Shown: positions 17,593 through 26,697 of the stretch, in pieces | How positions within the stretch are numbered: position 1 is the stretch's first letter | How the letters are laid out: each line of letters begins with the position of its first letter | Translations under genes and position numbers: made by a program | The notes under the pieces: generated by a model | Told to the model about the DNA's origin: nothing | The model's input: only the letters and a program-made list of their open reading frames with translations | Database searches by the model: none | NCBI RefSeq assembly: GCF_035920445.1 | Contig: NZ_CP109162.1 | Location: forward strand, 4,154,001-4,218,000 | Length of the DNA stretch: 64,000 nt | DNA from: Nocardia sp. NBC_01730 | GTDB taxonomy: Bacteria; Actinomycetota; Actinomycetes; Mycobacteriales; Mycobacteriaceae | Direction: 5' to 3'

Positions 17593-17949
17593 TCATCGGT
17601 CCTGAATTAGCCCGAGGATGTTGCCGTCGGTGTCGGTGACGGTGGCTACCAGGCGTCCGCCGCCGACGTCGTGCGCGAGTTCTTTCACGGCGGCTCCCGC
17701 GGCGACCAACTCGGCCAGCTTGGCCTCGATGTCCGGCACGTGCCAGTAGGCCACCGGTGCGGTCATCTTCTGTGGCCCACCGTCGGGCACCAGTCCGATG
17801 TGCTGGCCCTCGGCCTCGAATCCGACGTAGTACGGCGAGTCGGTCCGGGGCGGGACGCCGAGCAGGGCGGCGTACACCGCCTTGGCTGCCGCCAGGTCGG
17901 TCACCGGGTGCAGCACGGTTTTGATTCCGTGGATGGAAGAGCTGGTCAT
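17593..17949 (-). CDS. VOC-family (glyoxalase/bleomycin-resistance-like) protein, 118 aa
   Basis: One complete VOC domain: HPVTDLAAAKAVYAALLG at the N terminus and TDTDGNILGLIQ at the C terminus. Two beta-alpha-beta-beta-beta modules give a metal-binding or ligand-binding groove. The specific substrate is unknown. Its leader is very similar to that of the second VOC gene at 18673, which suggests common control. Confidence 0.85.
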   Translation of the reverse strand: MTSSSIHGIKTVLHPVTDLAAAKAVYAALLGVPPRTDSPYYVGFEAEGQHIGLVPDGGPQKMTAPVAYWHVPDIEAKLAELVAAGAAVKELAHDVGGGRLVATVTDTDGNILGLIQDR

Positions 17950-17953
17950 GGTT

Positions 17954-18012
17954 ACTCCTGAAGTTGTTGGCCGAATCGGCCCGGTGTGTGCGTCTGCTGG
18001 GACGGACCGGAG
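17954..18012 (-). promoter_or_regulatory. Leader shared by the two VOC genes (copy 1; copy 2 at 18678-18736)
   Basis: The 59 nt upstream of the first VOC gene align with 18678-18736 upstream of the second, sharing blocks such as CGGCCC, CTGGGACG and ACCGGA in the same order and spacing. The match extends past the ribosome-binding site, so it probably reflects a duplicated promoter/operator. Confidence 0.5.
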
Positions 18013-18034
18013 GTCGGCGGTAGCGGTCGAGGCG

Positions 18035-18673
18035 TCAGACCGACCGGCTCAGGCTGGGGACGTTTTCCCACACGAACCCGTCCGGGTCGGCGCAGGGTTC
18101 GATACCGCCGCCGAAGGTGATCCGATGCGATCCGGTGCCCTCGGCTGGGACGCCAGCGTCCTTGGCGGCGGCACGGCGGCTATAGAGCGCGAGCTTGACC
18201 GATGACGACGCGGCGTCGAACTCGACGTACTTGCTGCCGAAGCTCTTCGCCACGGTCAGGCCGTGGTCGAGGTAGAACTGCTTGGTCGTCTTGACGTTGC
18301 CGACTCCGAGGAGCACCACGAAATCGTCGACCTCACGGGTGGCGGGGCCGGTGTCCTTCTTGTTCGATGTCGCGATCTTCCAGATCGCCCCGTCCGGAGC
18401 CTGGACGACGCCGCCGTATCCCCAAAAGCTCTTCTTGGCCTGCTTCAACGTCGTCGCGCCTGCGTCGACAGCTGTGCCGATGAGGCTGTCGACGGCGCTC
18501 GGCTGCGATACGACGAGCGACAGGATGAAGCCACGGAATCCGGTCGTCGGCGCCGCCGAGGCGCGCATGCGCACCTTGTCGCCGAGCCCGAATGCGGCGG
18601 CGTAGAAGGCCTCGCCGGCTGCGGGATCGGGCATTTCGAGGATGACTGACTCGAAAGCGGGAGAGCTTTTCAT
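18035..18673 (-). CDS. Two-domain VOC-family protein, 212 aa
   Basis: Start ATG 18673, behind GGAG. Two VOC modules: residues about 5-110 (VILEMPDPAAGEAFYAAAFG to APDGAIWKIAT) and about 118-212 (VGNVKTTKQFYLDHGL to ADPDGFVWEN). The group is a glyoxalase/dioxygenase-like fold without an assigned substrate. It is divergent from a large LuxR/NB-ARC regulator gene. Confidence 0.82.
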   Translation of the reverse strand: MKSSPAFESVILEMPDPAAGEAFYAAAFGLGDKVRMRASAAPTTGFRGFILSLVVSQPSAVDSLIGTAVDAGATTLKQAKKSFWGYGGVVQAPDGAIWKIATSNKKDTGPATREVDDFVVLLGVGNVKTTKQFYLDHGLTVAKSFGSKYVEFDAASSSVKLALYSRRAAAKDAGVPAEGTGSHRITFGGGIEPCADPDGFVWENVPSLSRSV

Positions 18674-18871
18674 AATCACTCCAGAGGTCGTGGATAATGT
18701 CGGCCCCGGCGTCCGTTTTCTGGGACGAACCGGATGTTTACAGCTTCTCCTCCGGCGGCCCGACTCACATCCGTGCCGACCACGGAAGCGTCCACTGATC
18801 GTGGGCACGGATCGCCTACGGCCCGCTACGGAACAGACCGCGGAGTTGGATTACGAGGCGAATACGGCAGA

Positions 18872-21706
18872 ATGGGCACCATGGCGGCGACAGTGGAGAT
18901 CTCGGCGCGGGAAGCCGAGGTGCTGGCGCTGGTGGGGGAGCATCTGAGCAACGCCGAGATCGGTACGCGGCTGTTCATCTCAGTGCGCACGGTGGAAAGT
19001 CACGTCTCCTCGCTGCTGCGCAAGCTGGAGGTTCCGGATCGGCGGGCACTTGCCCAGCGCGCGTCGAATTCGGGTCACGCCGATCGGTCGCACCCGGTGC
19101 CGGTCCTGCCGACTCCGCTGACCTCGTTCATCGGCCGTACGCGGGAGCGAGCGGAACTGACCGAGATGCTCGAGAAGCATCGGCAGGTGACCGCGGTCGG
19201 CCCGGGCGGAGTGGGCAAGACCCGGCTCTCATTGGCCGTCGCCGTGGAGATTGCAGTCAAGCACCCAGACGGGGTGTGGTTCGTCGACCTGGTGCCGATC
19301 ACCAGTCCGGACAGATGCATGGTCGCCGGCACGGTCGCCCTCGCACTCGGCCTCGGCGAGCTGCCCGGCCGTGGCATGGACGAGGCGGTGCTGGCTGCGC
19401 TGGCCGACCGGCGTGCCTTGCTGGTGCTGGACAACTGCGAGCACGTGCGGGATGGGGTGGCGCCTTTCATCGAACGGCTGCTCGCGGCATGCCCTGGCGT
19501 GACGGTGCTGGCGACCAGCCGAGCCCGGCTGATGGTGCCGTTCGAACGGGTGTACACCGTCCCACCGATGTCGTTGACCGGTGATGGCGCATCGGAGGCG
19601 GTCGCGTTGTTCATGGATCGCGCAGCGGCCGGCGGATGGCCGCCGAATCATGCACTGCGTGACCAAGTCGCCGCGTTCTGCGATCGGCTGGATGGAGTGG
19701 CGCTGGCGATCGAGCTGGCCGCCGCCCGCTGGACCACACTCGGGCTGGACGGCCTCACCGCCGGCCTGTCCGACCAGCTCCGGATGCTCGCCGGCGGCTC
19801 GCGCGCCGAGGATCGGCACCGTTCGGTGCGGGCTGCGCTGGACTGGAGCCACGATCTGCTGGAGCCGGACGATCGGGTGCTGCTGCGCCGGGTGTCGGTG
19901 TTCATGAGGTCGTTCACCATCGAGGCGGCCGCACAGGTGGCCGCGTTCGAGAAAGGCGTTGTCGCCGATGGATTGGCCCGGCTGGCCGAGCAGAGCCTGC
20001 TAGTGGTGACGGCGCGTCCGAGCGGGACGGAATACCGGGCGCTGGAAACCATCCGTCAATACGGGGCGGAGCGGCTCGCCCAGGCCGGTGAGCTGGACGA
20101 CGTCCAGGCCCGGCACTTGCGTTGGTGCCTGGCGGAGGCTGCCGACCTGGCGGTGGTGCGAGCGGACTGGCGGGCACGATTCGCCGCGGTTGCCGACGAC
20201 TTGCGTGCCGCGATGGCGTGGGCGGCCGACCGGCCGGAGCAGAGTGCGGAGGCCTACCATCTCGCCCGGAACCTGGCGGACATGTGCTTCACCCGAAACC
20301 TGATCGGTGAGTCCCAGATGCGCTACGAGCAGGCGGCTGCGCTCACGGACGACCCGGCCGCCACCGCCACGATGCTGCGGCACGCCGCTGCCACGGCCGG
20401 ATGCCGGATGCGGGGCGACGACATGTACCGCCTCCACCGCGCGGCCGCAGTGGCCGCCGACCGGTCCGGCGACACCGCAGGGGCCGCCCGCGACCTGGCC
20501 ACCGCCGCCGCCAACGCCTACCGGTTCTCGAGCAAGTTCGCGCGACCCCTGCCACCCGCGGAGGCGGTCGAACTCGTCACCGAGGCCCGGCAACTGGCCG
20601 GAGACGACCCGGCCGCCCTGGCCGCCGTGGCGCTGGCCGACGCCGGACGGGCGCTCACCGATGCCCTCACCGCCCAGCACGCATCCGGCAACGCCGTACC
20701 GGAGACAATCGCGTGTGCCGAACGGGCGGTCGAACTCGCTCACCGCACGGGCGACCCGCTGGCCGAGTCCGCCGCACTCGACACGCTCGCCGGCGCCCAC
20801 AGCTGGGCCGGTGACACGTTCGCCGCCGCGGCCACAGCGCAACGCCGGATGGCACTGCTGGCGACCACACCCGACACCCCGGCCGACACCCACGAGCTGA
20901 TCGAAGCGCTCGGCGAAGCCACCGAGGCCGGCCTCGGCACGGGGGACCTGCCGAGCGCCCGCCGCTGGGCCAGGCAACTGGCGAACCATCCGTTACTGGC
21001 CGAGGTCGGGCACCGTGCCACCAGCTGGCTGCTGGTGACCGACGCACTGGCGGGCAACGTCGACGAGGTACTCACCCACAGCGTCCGGTTCCTCGACGCG
21101 TGGCAACGGGCCGGCAGCCCCGCCCGCACCACCCTCGGTCCTGCGGTCGCCGGGGTGGCGATGATCCACAACCTCCGCGACCGCCACGTCGCTCGCAGCG
21201 AATGGAGGGCCGTCCTGGACAGAATCGACACCTCCCCGTGGCGTACTCATGGCTACGGCGCGGTCTTCGACGCGCTGACCATGCTCCACCATGGGCAGGC
21301 GGGACAGGCGCTGCAGCGGATGGCGCCGGAGCCCGGCGAGGTGTGGCGATGGGTCACCTGGACCTGGCTCCACTGGTACGTGGCGCTACGCGCCGAAGCC
21401 GGTGTGATCGCCGGAGGCTCGGACGCCGGCGACCGCCTTGCCGAAGCCCGGACAATCGTGGCCGGCAACCCCCTCGCCGGCGCCATCGTGGATCGAGCCG
21501 AAGCACTGCTCGCAGGCGATCAACAGCGACTGCTCGCCACGGTCGCTGCGTTCGACACCGCCGGCTGCCGCTACCAGTCGGCGCGGACCAGGGTGCTCGC
21601 AGGCGGCGAGCATGCCTCCCGCGGGGCCGCCGCGCTCGCCGACCTCGGCCTCACCCCGATGGTCGGCGAGAGCCGACACCGTGCCTCCCGGAGCAACATC
21701 CGGTAA
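18872..21706 (+). CDS. LuxR-type HTH / NB-ARC ATPase transcriptional regulator, 944 aa
   Basis: The LuxR helix-turn-helix is N-terminal (residues about 8-60: SAREAEVLALVGEHLSNAEI and VRTVESHVSSLLRKLEV), not C-terminal as in most LALs. An STAND/NB-ARC ATPase follows, with Walker A VGPGGVGKTRLS and Walker B ALLVLDNCEHV, then winged-helix and long alpha-helical repeats (about 380-944, TPR-like). Such proteins are ATP-dependent switches. Start ATG 18872, with ATG 18881 as an alternative. It is divergent from the VOC gene 199 nt away, so VOC/DUF1801 genes are likely targets. Confidence 0.88.
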   Translation: MGTMAATVEISAREAEVLALVGEHLSNAEIGTRLFISVRTVESHVSSLLRKLEVPDRRALAQRASNSGHADRSHPVPVLPTPLTSFIGRTRERAELTEMLEKHRQVTAVGPGGVGKTRLSLAVAVEIAVKHPDGVWFVDLVPITSPDRCMVAGTVALALGLGELPGRGMDEAVLAALADRRALLVLDNCEHVRDGVAPFIERLLAACPGVTVLATSRARLMVPFERVYTVPPMSLTGDGASEAVALFMDRAAAGGWPPNHALRDQVAAFCDRLDGVALAIELAAARWTTLGLDGLTAGLSDQLRMLAGGSRAEDRHRSVRAALDWSHDLLEPDDRVLLRRVSVFMRSFTIEAAAQVAAFEKGVVADGLARLAEQSLLVVTARPSGTEYRALETIRQYGAERLAQAGELDDVQARHLRWCLAEAADLAVVRADWRARFAAVADDLRAAMAWAADRPEQSAEAYHLARNLADMCFTRNLIGESQMRYEQAAALTDDPAATATMLRHAAATAGCRMRGDDMYRLHRAAAVAADRSGDTAGAARDLATAAANAYRFSSKFARPLPPAEAVELVTEARQLAGDDPAALAAVALADAGRALTDALTAQHASGNAVPETIACAERAVELAHRTGDPLAESAALDTLAGAHSWAGDTFAAAATAQRRMALLATTPDTPADTHELIEALGEATEAGLGTGDLPSARRWARQLANHPLLAEVGHRATSWLLVTDALAGNVDEVLTHSVRFLDAWQRAGSPARTTLGPAVAGVAMIHNLRDRHVARSEWRAVLDRIDTSPWRTHGYGAVFDALTMLHHGQAGQALQRMAPEPGEVWRWVTWTWLHWYVALRAEAGVIAGGSDAGDRLAEARTIVAGNPLAGAIVDRAEALLAGDQQRLLATVAAFDTAGCRYQSARTRVLAGGEHASRGAAALADLGLTPMVGESRHRASRSNIR

Positions 21707-22040
21707 TCGGCATGAGCGCGTACTCCTCACCGACAAGCGTCCAGCGATCGATCAGCTCATCCTTGTCAAGCCCTCTAATCACGCGGCAAGCTACACCCGC
21801 CACCACCGCTACCAGGCAGTTTGCGCTTCATGTACCAGATGACACGGTTCTTACCGGACCTGGTTCTGATCTCGAATCTGGGCAGCAGTTTGTCGTGAAT
21901 CTCGACATCACTTCGGGATTTTTGTGATCGCAAATTTCGACACCGTTGTGGTGGCAGGTCCTCGCTCAGGTGATGTCAATTTTCGCGACCGGGATCGGAA
22001 AGCACCTAGCCCAACCGATGCCTAAATCCGCGATCATCCG

Positions 22041-22129
22041 ACACCAGAATTTGCGAACAACGACACCGTAATTCGCGAACAACTGACGCCGGAATTCGCG
22101 AACAACCGGCACCGGAATTCGCGAACAAG
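22041..22129. repeat. Four imperfect tandem repeats containing AATTCGCGAACAA
   Basis: Within the 671-nt gap 21707-22377, a unit of about 22-24 nt of the type ACACCGGAATTCGCGAACAAC occurs four times (first copy reads AATTTGCGAACAA). Multiple short direct repeats like these are found at the ends of IS21-family elements, where transposase binds, so this may be a leftover IS end. No transposase gene accompanies it, and the rest of the gap shows no gene. Confidence 0.6.
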
Positions 22130-22377
22130 TCCCAGGCACCCGAACTGGACTGCGGCGCCTATCGAAACCGGGCGACAAGGTCACGCCCGGTGTCCAGCGT
22201 CCCAATAGCTATCGGCCGAACCCGAAAACGGACAACGACTATATGGAAACGGATCAGGGATTCATTGCCAAAGTGCCGCCGCTGGAGGATTACTGGGTAT
22301 AGGCGGCGTAACAAACAGCCAGGCCTGTGCCGCTGCGGGAGAACCCTTCTCACGTTCACTGATCAGAAGGCAAAAAA

Positions 22378-24246
22378 ATGGCACCTGTTATCACCTCGCT
22401 GACACCCTCTTTCGGCCCTCCAGCGGGTTTCAACTCTGTAGTCATCACCGGCTCCGGGTTCGCCAATGTCGGTCCCTTGGCTGTCCGGTTCGGTACGACG
22501 GCAACGACATTCACCATCGACTCCAATACCCAGATCACGGCCATCGTCCCGCCTGGAACCGGCACGGTGAACGTCACCGTACAGGCACTGCTGGACGGCA
22601 CGAGCAACCCGCTGCCCTACACCTATGGTGCGATTGTTCCTACCTTGACCAGCATCAGTCCGGCTTCGGGGCCGGCGGCCGGTGGGACGACGGTCGTACT
22701 CACCGGGACGAACTTGACCGGAGCCACCGCAGTGAGTTTCGGTGGGACACCAGCAACCTCGTTCACGGTCAACTCGTCGACGCAGATCACGGCGGTGACG
22801 CCTGCCCATTCAGCTGGGACGGTGTCGGTCACGGTCACCACTGCGGGTGGCACCAGTAACGGTGTCGCGTTCACCTACATCGCGGCGCCCACCCTCACTG
22901 GCATCGCTCCGAGCTCAGGGCCGCCAAGCGGTGGGACAGTGGTTGTGCTCACCGGGACAGGCCTGACCGGAGCCACCGCAGTGAGTTTCGGTGGGACACC
23001 GGCGACCCTGTTCACCGTCAACTCCGACACCCAGATCACCGTCCTCACCCCAGCCCATGCAGCTGGGACGGTACTGGTCACCGTCACCACCCCCGGCGGA
23101 ACGAGTAACGGTGTCGCGTTCACCTACATCGCGGTGCCCACCCTCACTGGCATCGCTCCGAGCTCAGGGCCGCCAAGCGGTGGGACAGTGGTTGTGCTCA
23201 CCGGGACAGGCCTGACCGGAGCCACCGCAGTGAGTTTCGGTGGGACACCGGCGACCCTGTTCACCGTCAACTCCGACACCCAGATCACCGTCCTCACCCC
23301 AGCCCATGCAGCTGGGACGGTACTGGTCACCGTCACCACCCCCGGCGGAACGAGTAACGGTGTCGCGTTCACCTACATCGCGGTGCCCATCCTGCTCACA
23401 GTGGTGCCGAACGTGGGACCGGTGACCGGTGGGGCAGTGGTTGTGCTCACTGGGACCGGCCTGACCGGAGCCACCGCAGTGAGTTTCGGTGGGACACCGG
23501 CAACCCTGTTCACCGTCAACTCCGACACCCAGATCACCGTCCTCACCCCAGCTCATGCAGCTGGGACGGTACTGGTCACCGTCACCACCCCCGGCGGAAC
23601 CAGCAACGGTGTCGCCTACACCTACGTTTCGGGTCTGGCGCCGGTCAATTTAGGCACGGCCTCGTCGTTCGCGGTGCTGGGTGCCGCGACAGTCACCAAT
23701 ACCGGAGCCACGGCCATCTCCGGTGACCTGGGTGTCAGCCCTGGCACCGCAGTGACAGGATTCCCGCCGGGAACGGTGACCAACGGAGCGATCCATGCCG
23801 GGGACGCGGTCGCGGCGCAGGCACACACCGATTTGCAGGCTGCCTACATCGACGCGGTGGGCCGGACGCCCACCGCTTTCGTGGTCGCCGATCTGGCGGG
23901 ACAAACCCTGACCTCCGGGGTGTACAAGGCAGTTGGCGGGATCGGCCTCAACGGCACCGTCACCCTGGACGGGCAAGGCAACCCGAACGCGGTGTTCATC
24001 TTCCAGGCCGGGACGACACTGATCACCGGGGCGAACAGTGTGGTGAACCTCATCAACGGTGCCACCGCAAGCAACGTGTTCTGGCAAGTCGGTAGCTCGG
24101 CCACACTGGGCGCGAACACCAACTTCGCCGGGAACATACTTGCTTTCACCTCGGTCACGGTGACAACCGGCACCACCGCAAACGGGGACGTCCTGGCCCT
24201 CAACGGCGCGGTCACCCTGGACACCAACACCATCACGGCACCCTGA
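22378..24246 (+). CDS. IPT/TIG-repeat protein with C-terminal DUF3494 (ice-binding-like) domain, 622 aa
   Basis: ATG 22378 follows AGAAGG. Five IPT/TIG immunoglobulin-like repeats (residues about 1-418, each about 83 aa, with [22 protein letters not shown] signatures) are followed by a DUF3494 beta-helix domain (about 420-622, starting [19 protein letters not shown]). DUF3494 proteins include ice-binding proteins and adhesins. No signal peptide or membrane anchor can be seen at either end, which is odd for a domain set normally found outside the cell. Repeats 3 and 4 are almost identical in DNA. A strong hairpin terminator follows. Confidence 0.88.
   Translation: MAPVITSLTPSFGPPAGFNSVVITGSGFANVGPLAVRFGTTATTFTIDSNTQITAIVPPGTGTVNVTVQALLDGTSNPLPYTYGAIVPTLTSISPASGPAAGGTTVVLTGTNLTGATAVSFGGTPATSFTVNSSTQITAVTPAHSAGTVSVTVTTAGGTSNGVAFTYIAAPTLTGIAPSSGPPSGGTVVVLTGTGLTGATAVSFGGTPATLFTVNSDTQITVLTPAHAAGTVLVTVTTPGGTSNGVAFTYIAVPTLTGIAPSSGPPSGGTVVVLTGTGLTGATAVSFGGTPATLFTVNSDTQITVLTPAHAAGTVLVTVTTPGGTSNGVAFTYIAVPILLTVVPNVGPVTGGAVVVLTGTGLTGATAVSFGGTPATLFTVNSDTQITVLTPAHAAGTVLVTVTTPGGTSNGVAYTYVSGLAPVNLGTASSFAVLGAATVTNTGATAISGDLGVSPGTAVTGFPPGTVTNGAIHAGDAVAAQAHTDLQAAYIDAVGRTPTAFVVADLAGQTLTSGVYKAVGGIGLNGTVTLDGQGNPNAVFIFQAGTTLITGANSVVNLINGATASNVFWQVGSSATLGANTNFAGNILAFTSVTVTTGTTANGDVLALNGAVTLDTNTITAP
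22875..23372 (+). repeat. Near-identical 249-bp tandem duplication inside the IPT gene
   Basis: The units 22875-23123 and 23124-23372 each encode 83 residues and differ at very few positions. The flanking units (22623-22874 and 23373-23630) are clearly related but more diverged. This points to recent duplication or gene conversion. Confidence 0.9.
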
Positions 24247-24272
24247 GCCCCGATCCACCGAAAGGATTTAGA

Positions 24273-24305
24273 CCCTGTCCGCGCGCCTTCGGCGCGCGGA
24301 CAGGG
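24273..24305 (+). terminator. Strong hairpin terminator after the IPT gene
   Basis: A perfect 15-bp stem, CCCTGTCCGCGCGCC paired with GGCGCGCGGACAGGG, closes a TTC loop. It starts 27 nt after the stop codon at 24246. There is no long T-tract, as is common for actinobacterial terminators. Confidence 0.85.
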
Positions 24306-24680
24306 CCGTATCGGGTGTGGGTAGCCGCTAGTCTTCCCGCTCTTTTCCACGGTGGAGATCGGGTGCGACATCCAGAATGAACCCCTGATGGGACGTGCTC
24401 CGCACGGAGCACCGTGCGTCGCGGTTGCCACGGCCGCAATACACAAACACCAGGTCGAGGTGGAGGGGTGGTGGCCAGTGCTGGGTACCTTCACATCCGA
24501 CCAAGTCCGCAGCCTGCCGATCCTCGGCCCCGACAAGAAAGTTGTTGGAGTGCATTTCCGTCGCAGCTCATAGACGTAAAGAACCCATGGATTTTCACTC
24601 GTGCCGGACTCGGATCCGCGAGCCACGAGTACAGCCAGTTCACAAGGGGCCGAGGGCCACAGGAGCCGGAGCGGGGAAGA

Positions 24681-24965
24681 ATGTTCCCGGCCCCTTGGGG
24701 TGGAGAGACGGTATTCGCGCGGGCGCACGCCGACGAGAACGCCTACTACGTTCAGGTCAAGAAGAAGATCCCGTTCACGAAATGGAGCAGATGGGTGCCC
24801 ATGCGAGTCAACGGACAGACCTACGGGCAGATCCTTGCGGCTGACAAGCATTTCAAACAGTCCGCCAAAGGCGCGCCAACGGCCGAACTGATCCAGATGT
24901 CGTGTTCACCTGCCGCAGGCTCGGCTGCGCGCGAGTCCGCCGAATCGCTACATTCGGCATCCATT
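24681..24965 (+). pseudogene. Fragment of a large actinobacterial protein with a caspase/CHAT-like LSC motif
   Basis: One frame reads FPAPWGGETVFARAHADE, then VRVNGQTYGQILAADKHF and TAELIQMSCSPAAGSAARE. It resembles segments of giant actinobacterial proteins that carry a lone-Cys, CHAT-like region (usually VLLSCSAG). No start, no continuation: the reading becomes arginine-rich noise after about 24965. In the rest of 24306-25361 a 73-codon frame at 24352-24573 may be chance. Confidence 0.4.
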
Positions 24966-25139
24966 TCTCCAGTCGCAACACCAGCGAAGAGCCGGAACCA
25001 GGTAGGTGCGACAGGCCGGATGTCGTCATGTCTGGTGGTCTCGCGGCGGGATTGTTTCAGTTCGCGGCGGGCGAGGCGGCCGCGGCGTAAGGCCTGGGAG
25101 TGCGTACCTTCTCCAGTCAACACCGGGTCTTCCCCGGTG

Positions 25140-25210
25140 TCGAGACTCGACTGCGCCGATCGTGCGGGCAGAAGACATTCATCACCTGGGGCGGTCTCAT
25201 GCAATGCCGC
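25140..25210 (-). pseudogene. Inverted fragment of a DUF5994 gene
   Basis: The minus strand reads PPQVMNVFCPHDRRSR, nearly the same as PPQVMYVFGPHDRRLR in the intact DUF5994 gene at 25712-26191. About 45 nt match. This is a decayed inverted copy of part of that gene. Confidence 0.6.
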
Positions 25211-25361
25211 AGGTCACTGTGCATGCGCGCACAGCGGGCCGGTGTGTACCCGGCGGGTAGGATGAGGGTGTCGGGGGCTTTTCGTACGAGACCATCCGTG
25301 GTCTCGTCGTCACCGGCGAATGCACAAGGGCCGCCATGCGGTCCCGGTCAGGAGCGTCGTG

Positions 25362-25715
25362 ATGACGCTACAACACGAGCTGGACCGCTCTTCACGCTTC
25401 GCCCTCCGTAGCGGCGCCCCACCGGCATCACGTCGGTTACCGACACCGCAAGCACCCCGCCGCGGGGCGGTGGACGGCGCCTGGTGGCCCCGCGCGACCG
25501 ACTTGGTCGCCGAACTGGCCGATCTGGAGGCGATGCTGGCCCGGCGGGCAGGCAGCGTCGACCGAGTCATGTACAACGTTGACGCCTGGCAGCCGGCGCC
25601 GAGGCGCACGATGATCGGCGGGCGTTCGGTTCGCCTGGACGGATACCGGCATCTGCCCACCACACTCTGTGTCCTGGGCCTTGACCGCACCCGCCCCGCT
25701 GGAGGTCTGATATGA
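25362..25715 (+). CDS. DUF5994-family protein, 117 aa
   Basis: ATG 25362 follows GGAG at 25351-25354. The family hallmark is the GAVDGAWWPRATDLVAELADL stretch (about residues 35-55), followed by RVMYNVDAW and the arginine-rich RRTMIGGRSVRLDGY. DUF5994 is an actinobacterial family without known function. The protein is shorter than its downstream paralogue at the C terminus. The stop overlaps the next start by ATGA, so the two are co-translated. Confidence 0.7.
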   Translation: MTLQHELDRSSRFALRSGAPPASRRLPTPQAPRRGAVDGAWWPRATDLVAELADLEAMLARRAGSVDRVMYNVDAWQPAPRRTMIGGRSVRLDGYRHLPTTLCVLGLDRTRPAGGLI

Positions 25716-26191
25716 CACAGAACCCGCCGCAGGACAGGGGCGGTGCCGCCGCCGACCGCGGCCTGGGCCGATTCCAGGCCACTGCCGGTGGTGGGCAACC
25801 ATTCGACCGGCCGACCCGCACACCGCGGCTGCTGCTGCGCGACCGTGACGAACACTCCGGCGGCGTCGACGGCGCCTGGTGGCCCAGAACCGACAATCTC
25901 ACCACCGAACTGCACGACCTGATCACCGCCCTCACCACGCGATTGGGCGCGACCGCCCGGATCACCTTCGATTGGAATTCGCTGAGCCTGTCCCAACGTG
26001 GCATCGACCCTCCCGATGGGATCGAGGTCGCCGGCCCGCTTCCGGACCAGCCACCCCAGGTGATGTATGTCTTCGGCCCGCACGATCGGCGCCTTCGACT
26101 GTTGGTGATCGACCCCGCCACCACCGCAGACCGCGCCGACGCGCAGATGCGCAATGCCGTAAGCGCAATCGCGGACCAGCCACAATCATGA
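25712..26191 (+). CDS. DUF5994-family protein, 159 aa
   Basis: Tandem paralogue of the preceding gene: a disordered N terminus (residues 1-45) and then GGVDGAWWPRTDNLTTEL, ARITFDWNSL, PPQVMYVFGPHDRRLR and LLVIDPATTAD. The DUF5994 core is complete. Function unknown. The pair probably forms a heteromer or duplicated enzyme-like unit; this is inference from co-translation. Confidence 0.7.
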   Translation: MTQNPPQDRGGAAADRGLGRFQATAGGGQPFDRPTRTPRLLLRDRDEHSGGVDGAWWPRTDNLTTELHDLITALTTRLGATARITFDWNSLSLSQRGIDPPDGIEVAGPLPDQPPQVMYVFGPHDRRLRLLVIDPATTADRADAQMRNAVSAIADQPQS

Positions 26192-26697
26192 ACTAGGTCC
26201 GCAGTAGTCCAGCTTCCGCCTGCACCGGGCAACCATTCCCAGAACGTGGCCGCGTACCCGTCGATGACCCCTGGCTGCTCGATGTCGGCCACGAGGGGTG
26301 GCACCGCGTGCCCCGGCTGGTCATCCACCGGGTGTCGCCTGCCAGCATGGGACCGGGTTGCGTCCGGTCGCGGGCCGTGTGCTGATGGTGGCCGACAATC
26401 GGGTGGTTGGTCAATCCGAGCCGCTGGGATGGGCCGGTTTGCCGCGGCGCGGCTTCTGCCGTTGCCGGTAGGGCTCGCCCTCGACGAGCGAAGAAGAACC
26501 CAACGGCGTTCGTTGGGGACACCCGACCCGCCCGGTCTCCTCACCCCGGGCGGGGGTCTTCGCTATCGGTCCAAGCCCTCATCGAGGCAACGGTGGGGAA
26601 TGTGGCGGGATTATAGATGGGTCATCGCGGCGACTTCCAGAGTTCGGCGGAACCGCGTAGAATTCGAGCAGGTCGGGACAGTATCTGGAGCCCTATC
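26192..26697. other. Gene-free region with two hairpins
   Basis: No convincing gene. Two hairpins could act as terminators: CCCAACG / CGTTGGG (26499-26517) and GACCCGCCCGG / CCGGGCGGGGGTC (26525-26558), the latter followed by TTCG. The promoter of the HGGGW-repeat gene must lie within about 26560-26680. Confidence 0.5.

Noticed and set aside
22041..22129. CRISPR or plasmid-origin iterons at the GCGAACAA repeats
   Set aside because: Only four diverged copies, no spacers of constant size, and no replication or cas gene nearby. An IS-end origin seems more likely.
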